NCBI GenBank assembly: GCA_028622995.1
Contig: JAJQJQ010000077.1
Location: forward strand, 248,001 to 312,000
Source of the DNA: Panagrolaimus kolymaensis
Lineage: Eukaryota > Nematoda > Chromadorea > Rhabditida > Panagrolaimidae
DNA: 64,000 nt
Direction of reading: 5' to 3'
Below are positions 1-11,082 of this stretch, piece by piece (the stretch's first letter is position 1; the number at the start of each line of letters is the position of its first letter). A program made the translations under genes and the position numbers. A model generated the notes under the pieces. It was not told the origin of the DNA and ran no database searches. It worked only from the letters and a program-made list of their open reading frames with translations.

Positions 1-60
1 ATTACAAAGACGATTCTTGGAGCTTGTCCAATTCCTGCTAAACTTCGAATTGAATTTTAA
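1..60 (+). CDS. 3' terminal exon of an unidentified gene (partial)
   Basis: From base 1 the frame is open for 19 codons and ends at TAA 58-60, with C-terminus GACPIPAKLRIEF. The sequence after it is AT-rich 3' UTR-like DNA, and an AATAAA lies at 136-141. The rest of the gene lies outside the window. Nothing here identifies the product. The next start on this strand (356) is about 215 bp past the poly(A) signal, so an operon is possible but unproven. Confidence 0.35.
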   Translation: MTKTILGACPIPAKLRIEF

Positions 61-355
61 TTGTTATTTGTTAAACATACATTTTGTTTCTTTTTATTCG
101 TATATGCTTTTTTTGATGTTGTTTTTGATTTTTTGAATAAATTTCACTTACCTTTGTTTTGAAATAAGAATACAATCATGAATATGGCCTTCTTTCATTT
201 TCTTTATTTTTCGTAAATGCTTTGTGTTTCACATCGAAGATTACGATTAAAGCGGAAATGGGATTTCAAAAATTGAAGCATGTTTCTTTCAAACGTTTTT
301 AATCTTCCATTTTTAGGTGTTCTTTATCCTTGGCGCTTCAATAAGAATAATAATA

Positions 356-691
356 ATGGAAGTTAATGATAATACTCCTCATACCGTTTTTGAATCATGC
401 TTTGATTATAGTGATAGGGACATCTCAATCAACTTTTCTCAAAACACCACAGAAGTTTTATGCTGCATAAATGGTCCTGCTGAACTTCCACAATCAAAGA
501 GAATCAATGATGAATTAGCTGTTAATGTTTTGTACTACCTTGAAAATGGTGCATCGACTTCATCAAATGAACTACAGCCATTTGCAAATTTGATGATAGA
601 TCGAACAAAGTTTCCTCGTGCTGGTGTATCAATAAATGTTTATCAAATGAAAGACAATGGTTCAAGAATTTCAACAGCTGATGATGTCTAA
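356..691 (+). pseudogene. RRP46/EXOSC5-like exosome RNase PH-fold fragment
   Basis: Frame from ATG 356 to TAA 689-691, 111 residues. The block TEVLCCINGPAELPQSKR followed by FPRAGVSINVYQMKDNGS resembles the N-terminal half of the RNase PH fold in exosome subunit RRP46/EXOSC5 (nematode CRN-5), which has T-x-V-L-x-x-V-x-GPxE and FPRTxIxxxVxxxxDxGS. In the family this is a catalytically inactive ring subunit for RNA decay. The second half (the helix after DxGS with small residues and LMDxG) is missing. A different frame stays open from about 697 to 870 but does not look like the missing half. A TTTTTAG acceptor lies at 311-316, 40 bp before the ATG. The product is likely a truncated copy or a gene whose 3' exon I failed to place. 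The family call is moderate. Confidence 0.45.
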
Positions 692-897
692 CATTGGAAG
701 AAGTTGATCAACAATATTCATGTTAGCAAGAAAACCAATTCGCAAAGAGCCATTGAACCATAATTTCTTAGAAGATTTCAATAATAAACGTGCATCGCAA
801 AATGAAGAATTTCTCCCAAACAATATGTGCTCATCTTGTGTGAATTTGATTGAATCGATCAAACAAGTTTGATACACATAATAAAAATATCTACAGG

Positions 898-1351
898 TTT
901 AAAATCGAACCGAAGCTTCTCGGTTTTCGGTTTTTCAGTCTAAATTTTCGGTTATCGGTTCGGTTTAAAAAAATTTTTTTTTGAATTTTTTTAACGTTAA
1001 TTTTTGAATAAAAGTAAAAAATAAGGCATATTTTTGTCTTTTTTATGTATTTTTACTTGTTTCTAAGCCTTTTTAACCAAATTTTCGTATTTTTAATAAA
1101 AAAACTTAGATTCTTAACCACCTATTTTTCATCAAACCGAACCGAAAAATCGATTTTTTCGGTTAAAAACCGAATTTTTTCGGTTTTCGGTTTCGGTTAA
1201 CCGAACCGAAACCGAAACTTATCGGTTTTCGGTTTTTCGGTTTGAACCGAAAACCGATATCTTCGGTTTTCGATTTTCGGTTCGGTTCGGTTCACCGAAA
1301 ACCGAACCGAAAATGCACCGAAAACCGAACCGAAAAACCGAAAACCGCCAG
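898..1351. repeat. CGGTT/AACCG-rich inverted-repeat element
   Basis: The stretch is dominated by runs of CGGTTTTCGGTT and its complement AACCGAAAACCG. The left part (about 905-975) is mostly on one strand, an AT-rich gap lies at 976-1130, and a dense two-strand patch lies at 1130-1350. It can fold into large hairpins. The right edge contains CCAGCGCTG, a short palindrome. I could not find a convincing target duplication, so the element class is unassigned, although the terminal CAG resembles some hAT-type MITEs. Confidence 0.6.
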
Positions 1352-1931
1352 CGCTGCGTACAGTAAACTGTCTTTTTAATTTTCTTCTAGATGTCAAAAT
1401 AAAATGGCAATTGTAATTTGAGAAAGTCATTTAAATTATGATGAAACTAAAGCCCGACCAAAATGTCCACGAATGTAAGCAGCAAACACAAAAGAGAGAA
1501 AAATAAATAATGTTTAGAAAAAAATTTCATTGTTGAGAAGGATGTGGCGGCAGCATATGCACCAAATATTATGGTTCATGGTTTTGATAAATATTGTCAC
1601 GAGGTTGTAAATATTAGGACCTTTAATATTTATATTTATATGATTCTGGTTTTCTAAGAAAAATATCCTTATTTTATTTTGAAATGAAGAAAAACATAAA
1701 GAAAATTTCCTCGCTTCAATAAAATCTTGAGACACAAAAAATCAAAAAATTTTTATCTTTTTTTTTAATATCCGTCTTTTAAATCGCTTCAACATTTTTT
1801 CTGTTTATATATATACACACTCACAAAATTTAGTTATTCTTTTATTTGTATTAATAATTGAATTTTCGTTTTATTTATTTACATTAAAAAAACAAATATC
1901 AAAATTGGGATTCGTAGTAAAACAATAATTT
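1352..1931. other. Gene-free AT-rich stretch
   Basis: Only short open frames without family resemblance. It probably includes the 3' flank of the minus-strand gene that ends at 1932. Confidence 0.5.
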
Positions 1932-2854
1932 TCAATCAAATAATATTGTTAATAACCATGGATTTTTGAGAGAAGCCTTGAGTGTTTCTGCAGCATCATA
2001 ATGACTTGTAAAAGCAATGTAATTTAAAAAATTTAAATAAATGGATGATTCAGGATGTTTCTAAAAATTATTTGTTTTAACTTTTAATTAAAAAAAAAGT
2101 AGGCTTACTTTTATAAATCCAATGAAAGCTTCAAAATCAAAATGGGCTGGTAGGCCAATTAAAGAGACATCAATTAAATTATTAAAACATGAATAGTTTA
2201 GGAATTTTCTGATAGTATTTGATGTAAAAAAAGCGTCGAAATTTTCAGCGAAGTCACTGAAAATATTACGTTTAAAAAAATCTTTTTATCCAAAATGTTT
2301 GATAAAAAAAATGATGGAAACATTTTAATTTGATAAAAATTAAAGAAAAAAACTCACAATGTGAAATAATGAATGTCATTAAACCCTTCGATAATGGTTT
2401 CTAAAGGTACAATTTCATTTGATTCATTTGTAATTCGTACTCTAGCAAGGGTCAAATCATTAATATTACTGCCGCTAATAAGCTTTAAAAAATCATCAAA
2501 TTTAATTTTAATATTATCGAGTCTCAAGGTTTTTATTTCACATTTATAAATATTTGGAATAACAGCAAAATTTGACATATTTCTATTTCCAAAGTAATTA
2601 ATACCTTCCTTAATCCAAAGCTTTCCATTTTTGTTTAGATAAAGAACTTTTTCGTTTTCTTTATATAAATAAAAACCCTGATGGATGGCAGTTAAGCGTT
2701 TAACGACTATTACAGGATTTATAGCAAAGAAATATTTGCAAGTTTGAGTCAACTTTTGATAAACTTTGGAACTTTGTTTGCTTTTTAAAACATAATTAAT
2801 TATTGGATGAGGAAGAGAAAATTGTTGAGAAGCCAAAGATTCGAATACAAGCAT
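1932..2854 (-). CDS. F-box-like family protein, CKYFF type (member 1)
   Basis: Three exons: 2358-2854, 2109-2256 and 1932-2060, 257 residues. The ATG at 2854 sits five bases after a TTTCAG acceptor, suggesting trans-splicing, so it was chosen over the upstream in-frame methionine. The N-terminus (residues about 8-55) carries an F-box-like helical module, LPHPIINYVL followed by TCKYFFAINPVIVV. A KIYRC-type hinge (here NIYKCEIKTLRL) leads into LRR-like strands ending in FNDIHYFTF. Intron 1 is phase 2 after that strand and intron 2 is phase 0 after GFIK, before KHPESS. The same positions and phases recur in other family members in this window. In nematodes such proteins are usually taken as SCF substrate adaptors. 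That role is inference here, because the F-box match is weak. Confidence 0.75.
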
Positions 2855-3663
2855 TTTTCTGAAATTTGATCGCTTTAATAATAAATTGTTGCAGGAATAA
2901 AAATAAAAAGAGACGATAAACGAAATTAAGCAAATGAATATTTTAATCGAAATGAAGCAAATAAACGAATATAAAATAAAAAGAAACGAAAATTTCACAC
3001 GGAATTAAGCAAATGAATATTTTTTAATCGAAGATAGAATGAAGAAAATAAATAATAATAAATGAAAACTAAAGAACTATCATTATTTGTTGTTTTTTGC
3101 TTCATTACAACCTAATTGTCATAATAGTTTCTTTAAGGCAATTAGGTCACAGAAAATGTCTCTTAAAGGAATTATTAAAAGAAAGGCAAAACAAAATACA
3201 TAAAAGTATCCTTAGACGAAATAAAAACTATTCATTGAATGATACATAATTAAAACTATGATTATTAGATGCGTGAATTTTTTTATTTTAATGTGAAAAC
3301 TATAAAAAGAAAAAGAGATTATAAAACTAAGAGATGAAATGGCTTTGGTGAAATTAAATAATAAATCGAAATATTTGGCGCCATTTATTTTAAAACTTTA
3401 GTTGTTTAAAGTTTATAAAATTACTACCGTTGCTGGAAATAAAATGCTTTTCGAAAAAAAACGTCGACTAAAAAAAGTGGCAAATTTCAAAATTATTATT
3501 GAGAAAAAAATAAGAAAAAAGATTATTGAATAAAGTTTGTATATGCTTGTTCCTTGGCTCTAAACAAATTTTAAATAGTATATTTATTTGTTACAATTAT
3601 TTATCACAAAAAAATTAACACTTGACTGAAGAAATTATTAAATATTTTTATATATAATTTATT
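2855..3663. other. Intergenic, no gene seen
   Basis: AT-rich spacer between two minus-strand genes. It should hold the promoter or trans-splice region of the gene starting at 2854 and the downstream flank of the G-alpha gene. Confidence 0.5.
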
Positions 3664-5548
3664 TTACATAAATCCAACTTTTTCCATAGATACTTTAAAT
3701 ACAACATCAATGCAAGCTTCAAATACTCGATCGATATTTCGTGTATCCGTGGCATTAGTAAAATGGGAATATACTGGTTTTTCCGCTTGCATTTCTGATG
3801 GTACCATAGCTTGAAATCTATCATTAATATAATTTGCTGCAGCTTCAGCAACATTTTTTCCTAAAATAAAACGTTCCATTTCATTCAACCCTAAAAACCT
3901 GGACTTTTTCCAGGAAACAAAAAAATAGAAAGGAAATGAAAAACAGAAGATGGAAGAAATAAAAAAAACTCTTAAAATTGCAGTCAAAAATAAAGAGAAA
4001 GTTATAACTTAAGGTCTCGAAACGAATTTTAATTTGTATGAGGTATTGAGCGGATTTTGCTAAATTCCATTTTGTTTACAAAAAAAAATTAGAAGATTTT
4101 AGCTTTTTTATTTTAACTTTTGAATCAATTTTTTTAAACTTTCTATATTTTTTTTGAGTGCATTTTTAAGTTTCAAATATGTAAAAAAGATCATTAAAAA
4201 AATTCTTACCACTGTAACCTTTAAAACACGTCGTCAATGGAAATACTTCAATTCTTTCTTTAAAAATATCATATTTATTTAAAAATAATATTATTGCTGT
4301 TCGTTTTGAAAAACATTTATTTCGCACTATTCTTTTAAATAAATACATACTGTATTTTAATCGATTCTGAAAAAAAATGCCATTTTATAAACTTTTTTTT
4401 CTTGAGTTCACATCATTTTCAAGTTTCATAGAAAATGTTGTTGGAGTTTTAAAAACCATAAACTCACGATAAGAAAATTTTTTTGATAACAGGTGTAAAA
4501 AAAATGTTCGAAAAAGGAAAATAAAAAAAAAGAAGGAAAACTTTTGGTTTTGGTGGTGAATGACGATAATAAACGAAGCTTACTTACCACAGTTTGTTCG
4601 CCATCATTTAACAGCTGGTTGTAGCCACTCATTTCGGCAATAAAAAGCTAAAAAAATAATAATAAAAATTTATAAAATGAGTAAACATATTTTTTAATTG
4701 ATTATAGTCATATATTTTTATGGCTTTGGTGCTTGATAAGAATAAAAAAAAATTTGAGGAAGTTAAAAATTTGGGAAATTACCAAACAAAAAGTAAATCG
4801 AACTAAAAATCTAATCAAAAATTCGTTCGTAAAAAACACAAAACTTAAACAAAATTTGCATAAATTCGGTTTAATCTGGAAAATTTTTTTATTCTCATAA
4901 ATAAAATCTTGTCCCAACTGGAAAGCTTGGGAATATCGACGACACAAAAACTATCGAAGAAAAAGGCTTCTCAATGATGCATATTTATTTTTTATTTTTT
5001 AAACTTTGAACTTTTTTTTGGGGTGATCGTCAGAAAATAAAAAAACTTACCACTCCATTACAACTATCAAAAACATGAATCCATTTCCTTTGTTCGGATC
5101 TTTGTCCACCAACATCTACCATTCTAAAAAAAATTATGCGTAAAATTATTTTTTCCCCTAACTTTTTCGTATTTTATAAAAAGGGCATACTTTAAAGTAA
5201 CATGTTTATATGCAAATTCAATTTCACTTATCCCTGCTGTTGGGACTCTTGAACGCAATACATCTTGATGAGTTGGTTTATAATCGGTTGCACTTATTCT
5301 ATCTAATTGATCCAAAAAACTAAAAAAAAAAACCCCATCAAAATAATTGTTTTTTTTTTAAAGTTTTTTGTTAATGAAACTTACTAAACAGCTGAATCAA
5401 GCAATATTATTTCATGTTGACGCAATATAACACTTTTAACAAATTGTGATTGATATATTTTTGCGATAACTTTTGTTACATCTTTTGTTAATTCTCTTTC
5501 CGATGGATGAGTGGTTTTAAAATAATATGTAAATTCTTTTACATCTTG
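3664..5548 (-). CDS. Heterotrimeric G-protein alpha subunit (5' exons not found)
   Basis: Six exons: 5385-5548, 5191-5319, 5051-5123, 4588-4647, 4210-4366 and 3664-3890. They join in frame to 269 residues ending at TAA 3664. Visible Ras-like domain motifs are switch [10 protein letters not shown], switch [14 protein letters not shown], base-binding NKYD and the TCAT-region variant [10 protein letters not shown]. The first exon encodes helical-domain sequence ending in [15 protein letters not shown]. The C-terminus KVGFM has no cysteine at -4, so it is not a Gi/o-type tail. A full G-alpha is about 350 residues. The missing part would include the P-loop GxGESGKS, which I could not find up to 10.4 kb. 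Either the 5' exons lie across a long intron or the gene is truncated. Function is receptor-coupled GTP switching at the membrane. The paralogue within the nematode gpa set is not resolved. Confidence 0.85.
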
Positions 5549-8500
5549 CTAAAATAAATAATTATTTGCTTATAGCATTTAAAAATTTTGGATTAGAAAA
5601 GCAAAAAATTTTGGCCATTCAAAGTCAAAATTTTTTAATTGTTTATTTTTGAATTTTTTAAAAAAGAAATTTTGTTACAAACAAATTTAGTTAACTAAAA
5701 AATCGAAAATCAAAATTATTTTAATTTATTTACTTGAAAAGTGCAAGCTACAGTATGAATTTTTCAGGTACATTTGTATTTGTATTTTAAGAGCAACACT
5801 TTAAATGGAAATTGTAAAATAAAAAAATGTTAAAAAACATCAAAATAATATTATTTTTTTCCAACCAATAATTTAGTGGCATTAAAAAAATGTTACTTTC
5901 GCCTGCCATAAAAAATATATACACCACACCGGAAATGCCTTCTTTCAAGTAGACAAGAAAAAAGAAGCACTAATTATAAACCAAATTTTTTTAAAGCAAA
6001 AAATGAAAAAAGAAAAAAAGGAAAGTATTTTTTTGAATTGCAATTTATTAGTAATCTTTGTTTTTGTCAAAAATTTATACAAAGCTGCAATTATTTTTTC
6101 AACAACTTAAAAATTTTTTTTTGAAACAAACACTATTTTTTTTTGCTGTTTTTATAAATTTGTTTAATTGCTTAAACGTTATCTCAGGGAGACTCATAAG
6201 CTCATTTTGAAAAAAGAGAAAGAACAAATCTTTTAATTTTTCATAATTTCATAAAGTTTTCTTTATTTTAATTATATTTAAATTCAAAGGTGGAATTTTT
6301 TTTATATAAAAATATTTTTTATAAAATCTTTAATGATACAACAAAAAAAAATGACAAAGGAAGCGAAGAGAAAAATTATAAGCATTTTATAAAATAAAAT
6401 TGTGAATGTCGAAAAAAGCTTAATTGAGGTCTCAGGTGGTAAAAATTTAAACATTCGTGGCTAGATCAATAAAATTTTAAATATTAAAAGAAAAAGCACC
6501 AGGAAAATGAAAACAAAAAAGCACGAATAATGAATGACCAAAGTTTAGAAGGAGAAGAAAAAACGCATGTTGAAGGCCTGATGGCACGGACTAACTCAAA
6601 AAGTAATTCAAAATTTTCCATAATTGCTATTATTTTTCAAGTCAAAGTTTTTTCTTTCCTTTTTTAAAATGATAGGCTCCAAAATATTTAATCAGCATCG
6701 AACTAAGAAAAGCAAAAGTTTTTCACAAATTGCAAAGGCAAAGAATTTTTTTTAACGTAAATTTGCGACATATTATTATTAGTAAGCTATGATGGCGAAA
6801 TTATTTGCACTTAAGCGCATTGCATTTTTTATATATCATTTTACTTTTCCAGTTAATCAAAAAAAAAACTTTTATAAATTATAATTCAATTATTTTTTTT
6901 AGTTAGAGATGAAGTTTTTACAGCTTTTTTGACACCTGTATTAATAAAATTCATTGGTTTTGATTGACATCATAAAAATATTAATTTTTGAGAAAAGGGG
7001 TAATGGTTTCAAAGAATCAATCATCATAAATTAAACCCGGAACAAAAGAAGAAGAAAAAAACAGCCAATAAAAAAGAAGAGATCTGTGGAACGAGCTGAT
7101 GACGAAGAGAGAATTATATAATAAAATCGCTCAAAAATATTTACCAAAAGTTGTTGTAAATCAAAGAAGTAATGAAAGACACCAAAAAATTGTTAAAGAA
7201 AATAAAAAATATGGAAAAGATAAATTTTAAATAACAAAAAAGTTAATTAAAATATCGTGTTTTTTTGGGAAAAGTGTAAATCGCTGGAACTTATAAAAAA
7301 GTAACATTTCTTTTCCTCCAAATTTGTCTAATTTTTCATTTCTATTGGTTTTTTAATTGAAGAGCACATATTTAGAGAATATCCAAGCTTCTAGTAACTT
7401 TTGATAAAGAAAAATTTTTATGCCTTTTAAATTTTTAGAAATCATTCTTAGAGCCATTAATAATCTTTTCTTTCTCAGAACAAAAAATACATCGGTTTTA
7501 TTTCCAACAATAGAAACAAAAAGCCGACATTTCGCAGAAAAATAAACTCAGCTTTGCTAAAAAAAATTGCAACAAAAAAAGCGTGTCAAAAGTTTGGAAA
7601 TAATAAGCAGGTGAAAAAAATAAATAAAAGAAAAAAGAAACATTCAGAAAAAGATTTAATAATTTTTCTTTAAAAACATTTGACATTGGCTTAAAAAGAT
7701 CTGTTTTTAATTCTAAAATATTTTTTTATCCATAAAAGCAGCGATAAAAAAAAGACACGACTGTAAAAAATAAAAATAGAAATAATAAAAAAAAAATTTT
7801 CCATTAAGTTGTTAAATTTATAAGTATGCATATGTATATCGTTAAATGGAATGGGTTGTCGTTGGCTGGTACAGACACACCTCCGTCTATGGATGATATA
7901 TTTAAGTGGAAATTAAAAAGTGACCTTTGGTAATTTTTTATTTTATTTTTTCACATATAATTATTAATAATCATAAAAGTATTATGGAACTTGACTTTTT
8001 ATTATCTCGAATGTATTATGTAAATGCTTATTATTTCTTTCTCCATAAAAATATATTTGGTTATTAAATTGATAGTTATTGCAATTTATTTTTTGTTAGA
8101 AAAGTTGAACTATCCAAAAAAACTATAAAGTTATTGGGAAACACAAGTGCAGATATTTATTTTTTTTTGTGAAGAAATATGAAGAAAAAAATTCGAAAGG
8201 ATAACATTAAAAAAATTTTCATCTATGAAAAAAACTAAAGATCAAAACAGCACCACCAAATATATGTTTAGAAAAGGACTCTCAACAAAATAAAAATAAA
8301 GAAGAAGAAAATTTGTCTCTGTTGTTTGCAACATCTGTCATCGTTTAGAAGCAGCGCGTAAGATCCACATTTAAAAAAAAAATTTTTTTTTTGAATATTT
8401 CTGTTAATTTTTTTTAAAAACTTTTGAATGGTTGGTATAAAATGTAGGAAAATTAAGTCCTATTGTTTCAATATTTATTAAGCCCAGATCGGCCGATCGG

Positions 8501-10470
8501 CTGGTTACATTTCGATGGAATGATCACAAGTGCAAAAAAAAGCTTGATTCAACGATCTTTTAAACGGAAAAGCGATGAATCAACAAGATAAGGATGTTTT
8601 GAAAATGTGATCGCTGCCGCGATCGCACAATTGAAAAGCTCAACAAAAATTTACGAGTTCATAATCAAAATTTTTAACCGCCATAACCAACAAGGTTAAA
8701 TAAACGAGAAAAAAAATAGAAATGACACAAATCATACTAAAACAAAAAATGCAGAAGGTATAAACATTTTTTAATTGGAAGAAGAAGAAAAAAGAGTAAC
8801 AAGCAGACTCAAAAATATTTTGAAAAGTTTAAGGTTGTTATTTATAATTACACTATTGTAAATTTTAGGAAAATAGTTTTTTTTTTTGGCGCATTTACTT
8901 TTTAATTAATAGAAATAAAAAAATGTGTAAATGCAACATATGACTGCCCTAAACGTTCGTTTTATTCTTTTGTTTGTTTGGTGTCTATTTTTCTTTTACT
9001 AAGCGATTTTAAAATATGACATTTGATCGCAGGCATCTATCTGCTCGTCGTTCAAATAAGTCTGTCAAAAAAAAATCTTTTGCTCAGTTTCGCGCCCTTT
9101 ATCCTTTCCAAAAAGGTGTTTCTTTTTTAAAGTAGAAAAATATTTTTTAAATGTGGTTGTTTTTGAATATTTTTTTTAGATTTTTCTTTTATTTTTAAAA
9201 ATTTTTTAAAATTTAAATAAATGAAGATAAAGCTTTAAAGAAAAGTTTAAAAAACTCAAATCAAAAACAAAGCTCATTTTTTTTTTGTAAATGGTTGCTA
9301 ACAAGCAAAACTAAAAAATTCCTATCAAAGAATAAGAACGACCAATTATGCCGAAGGATTTCACATATTTATACTGTTGAATTCGTTACTTAAAGAATGC
9401 AAAGTTGGACCTTATTTCGCTATAAAAAACAGAAAAATAAATTAAAGTTTGTACTCGTAAGATCGGTTATTTTAAACTATGTTGTCGACATTATAATGAT
9501 AATATTTACCCATAAATTTTATTTACAAGATATGTTTCTTCTTTTACACTGAATATTTATTTTACCTTTCTGTGATCCTAATATTTGCCATTTGACATTT
9601 CTTTCTTTTCTGAATATTGCCTTTCCATCGAAAAAAAAATATGAGTCATTTGTTTTTTTTTTAATTAAAAAAAATGGAATGTTAAATTTTATGATATAAA
9701 AAAGTGCGCGAATTCAGTAACCTTTAAAAAAAGTCTTTATGAAACAAAACCAAAAAATAAGACTTTGCTGTGTGTTAGATGAAAATGAAGCCATTTCTTT
9801 TCGAATTTTTGCTTTGAATATTTTTTTGATTATTTTTTAAAATTTTTTGTAACAAATTTATGAGAATAAAATCAAAAAAAAAACCCAAAATATTATATCA
9901 CCTAAATTATGAAACCAATAAAAGAATGAATTGCAAATAAATAAAATAATTAATATATGAAAAGCTAATGGCGTGAAATTTGAGTTACTTGTTTTTTATT
10001 TCTTTGAGCTAAACAAGAAAGAAGTTTAGAAATAAATATTATAATTTTAGCTATATTAAAAAGTTTTTTTTAAGTTGGAAAATTTCTTTACAACGTATTT
10101 ATCCTTTTATTGATGGAAGTGAAGAAAACGCATTTCTTAACGCATGAAAATTTTAATAAATCATGTTTATGACTCAAAAATCATAACCTTTTAAATTATT
10201 TTTCATTTTAATAAGCAAACATAAAAACAAAAATAATTTTTTTTTAAAATAAAAACAGCCTTTGAACATTTTAATTCTGCCATAACAATTTTGTATTCGG
10301 TTTCTATTGAACTCCTTTGTGTGTCATTTCTTGACATTAATTAGCAAAAAGTTGTGCTTTGATGAATCGAGAAAAAAAATCACTTTTCTTTCAACAACTA
10401 TTTATTCTATAAAAGCTTTGAAATTCAATTTGTTTTTGTATTGTCTTTTTCGTCTTTCGAAAAAAAAATC
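5549..10470. other. Long gene-poor AT-rich region
   Basis: Nearly 5 kb with no convincing exon. I searched the minus strand for a G-alpha P-loop and found none. Two spots are less AT-rich: a short plus-strand frame at 7826-7933 (35 codons, see findings), and about 8485-8640, which contains the palindrome ATCGGCCGAT. It could be a large 5' intron or regulatory region of the G-alpha gene. Confidence 0.4.
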
Positions 10471-11082
10471 ATGCGTTGTTTAATCGTATGCTTTTTTGTT
10501 ATTGCAATTTTGTTTCCAACTTTTTCAACTTCAACTGCGGCTTCAACTCCAATAAAAGTCGATGGCGGCTTCAGCAGCAATGTCGATTCACCTGGAATTA
10601 TGGATCGCCTTTTCGAAATTGGATCATTGATTAAACAAATTGCATTATTAATTACTGAAATATTTGGTAATCAACCGCCACCTTCTCCTTCTGGTGGTCC
10701 AACCGTTTCTCCAGTAACTTCTCAGCCACCATCAATCATCACTCCTGTAAATTCCAGCATGGGTGAAACAGTAACTTTGGAACCTCCAACAAAAAAAGAA
10801 AAACCTTCAACAAAACAACAACTTAAAAATTTGATCCTCGCTAAAGCTATTATTTCCAGTGGCTTCAAATCTTCTTCTATGGATCAATCAATTATAAATC
10901 AAATAATTGAATATTTATCAAAACATAATATGTTAACAATGGATAAAATTACAAAAATTTTAGAACTCCTTCAACTTCTCAAAAAACTTCGAGATGAATT
11001 AAATTATTTTGGTGTCATTTTTCCTCAACGTGATATTCAACGCTTTGAACGTCAAGTTATGAAACGCGTTCTTCTCGCTTAA
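10471..11082 (+). CDS. Putative secreted protein, intronless
   Basis: 203 residues in one exon. The ATG at 10471 is preferred because it begins a clear signal peptide, MRCLIVCFFVIAILFPTFST, followed by AA, a likely cleavage zone. A short hydrophobic amphipathic stretch (IGSLIKQIALLITEIFG) follows, then a proline/serine/threonine linker (NQPPPSPSGGPTVSPV), then a charged helical C-terminal half with LEL LQLLKKLRDEL. There are no cysteines in the mature part that would suggest a disulfide domain. I do not recognise the family. An AATAAA at 11097-11102 supports the 3' end. It could be a cuticle, gland or small secreted effector-like protein, but nothing proves a role. Confidence 0.65.
   Translation: MRCLIVCFFVIAILFPTFSTSTAASTPIKVDGGFSSNVDSPGIMDRLFEIGSLIKQIALLITEIFGNQPPPSPSGGPTVSPVTSQPPSIITPVNSSMGETVTLEPPTKKEKPSTKQQLKNLILAKAIISSGFKSSSMDQSIINQIIEYLSKHNMLTMDKITKILELLQLLKKLRDELNYFGVIFPQRDIQRFERQVMKRVLLA

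Noticed and set aside
1197..1430. Minus-strand frame of 77 codons over the CGGTT repeat
   Set aside because: Translation is a repeat artefact (RFGSVFGAFSVRFSVNRTEP) generated by the inverted repeat, not a gene.
8485..8640. GC-richer patch with ATCGGCCGAT palindrome as a possible tRNA or structured RNA
   Set aside because: No cloverleaf, A-box or B-box could be fitted by eye.
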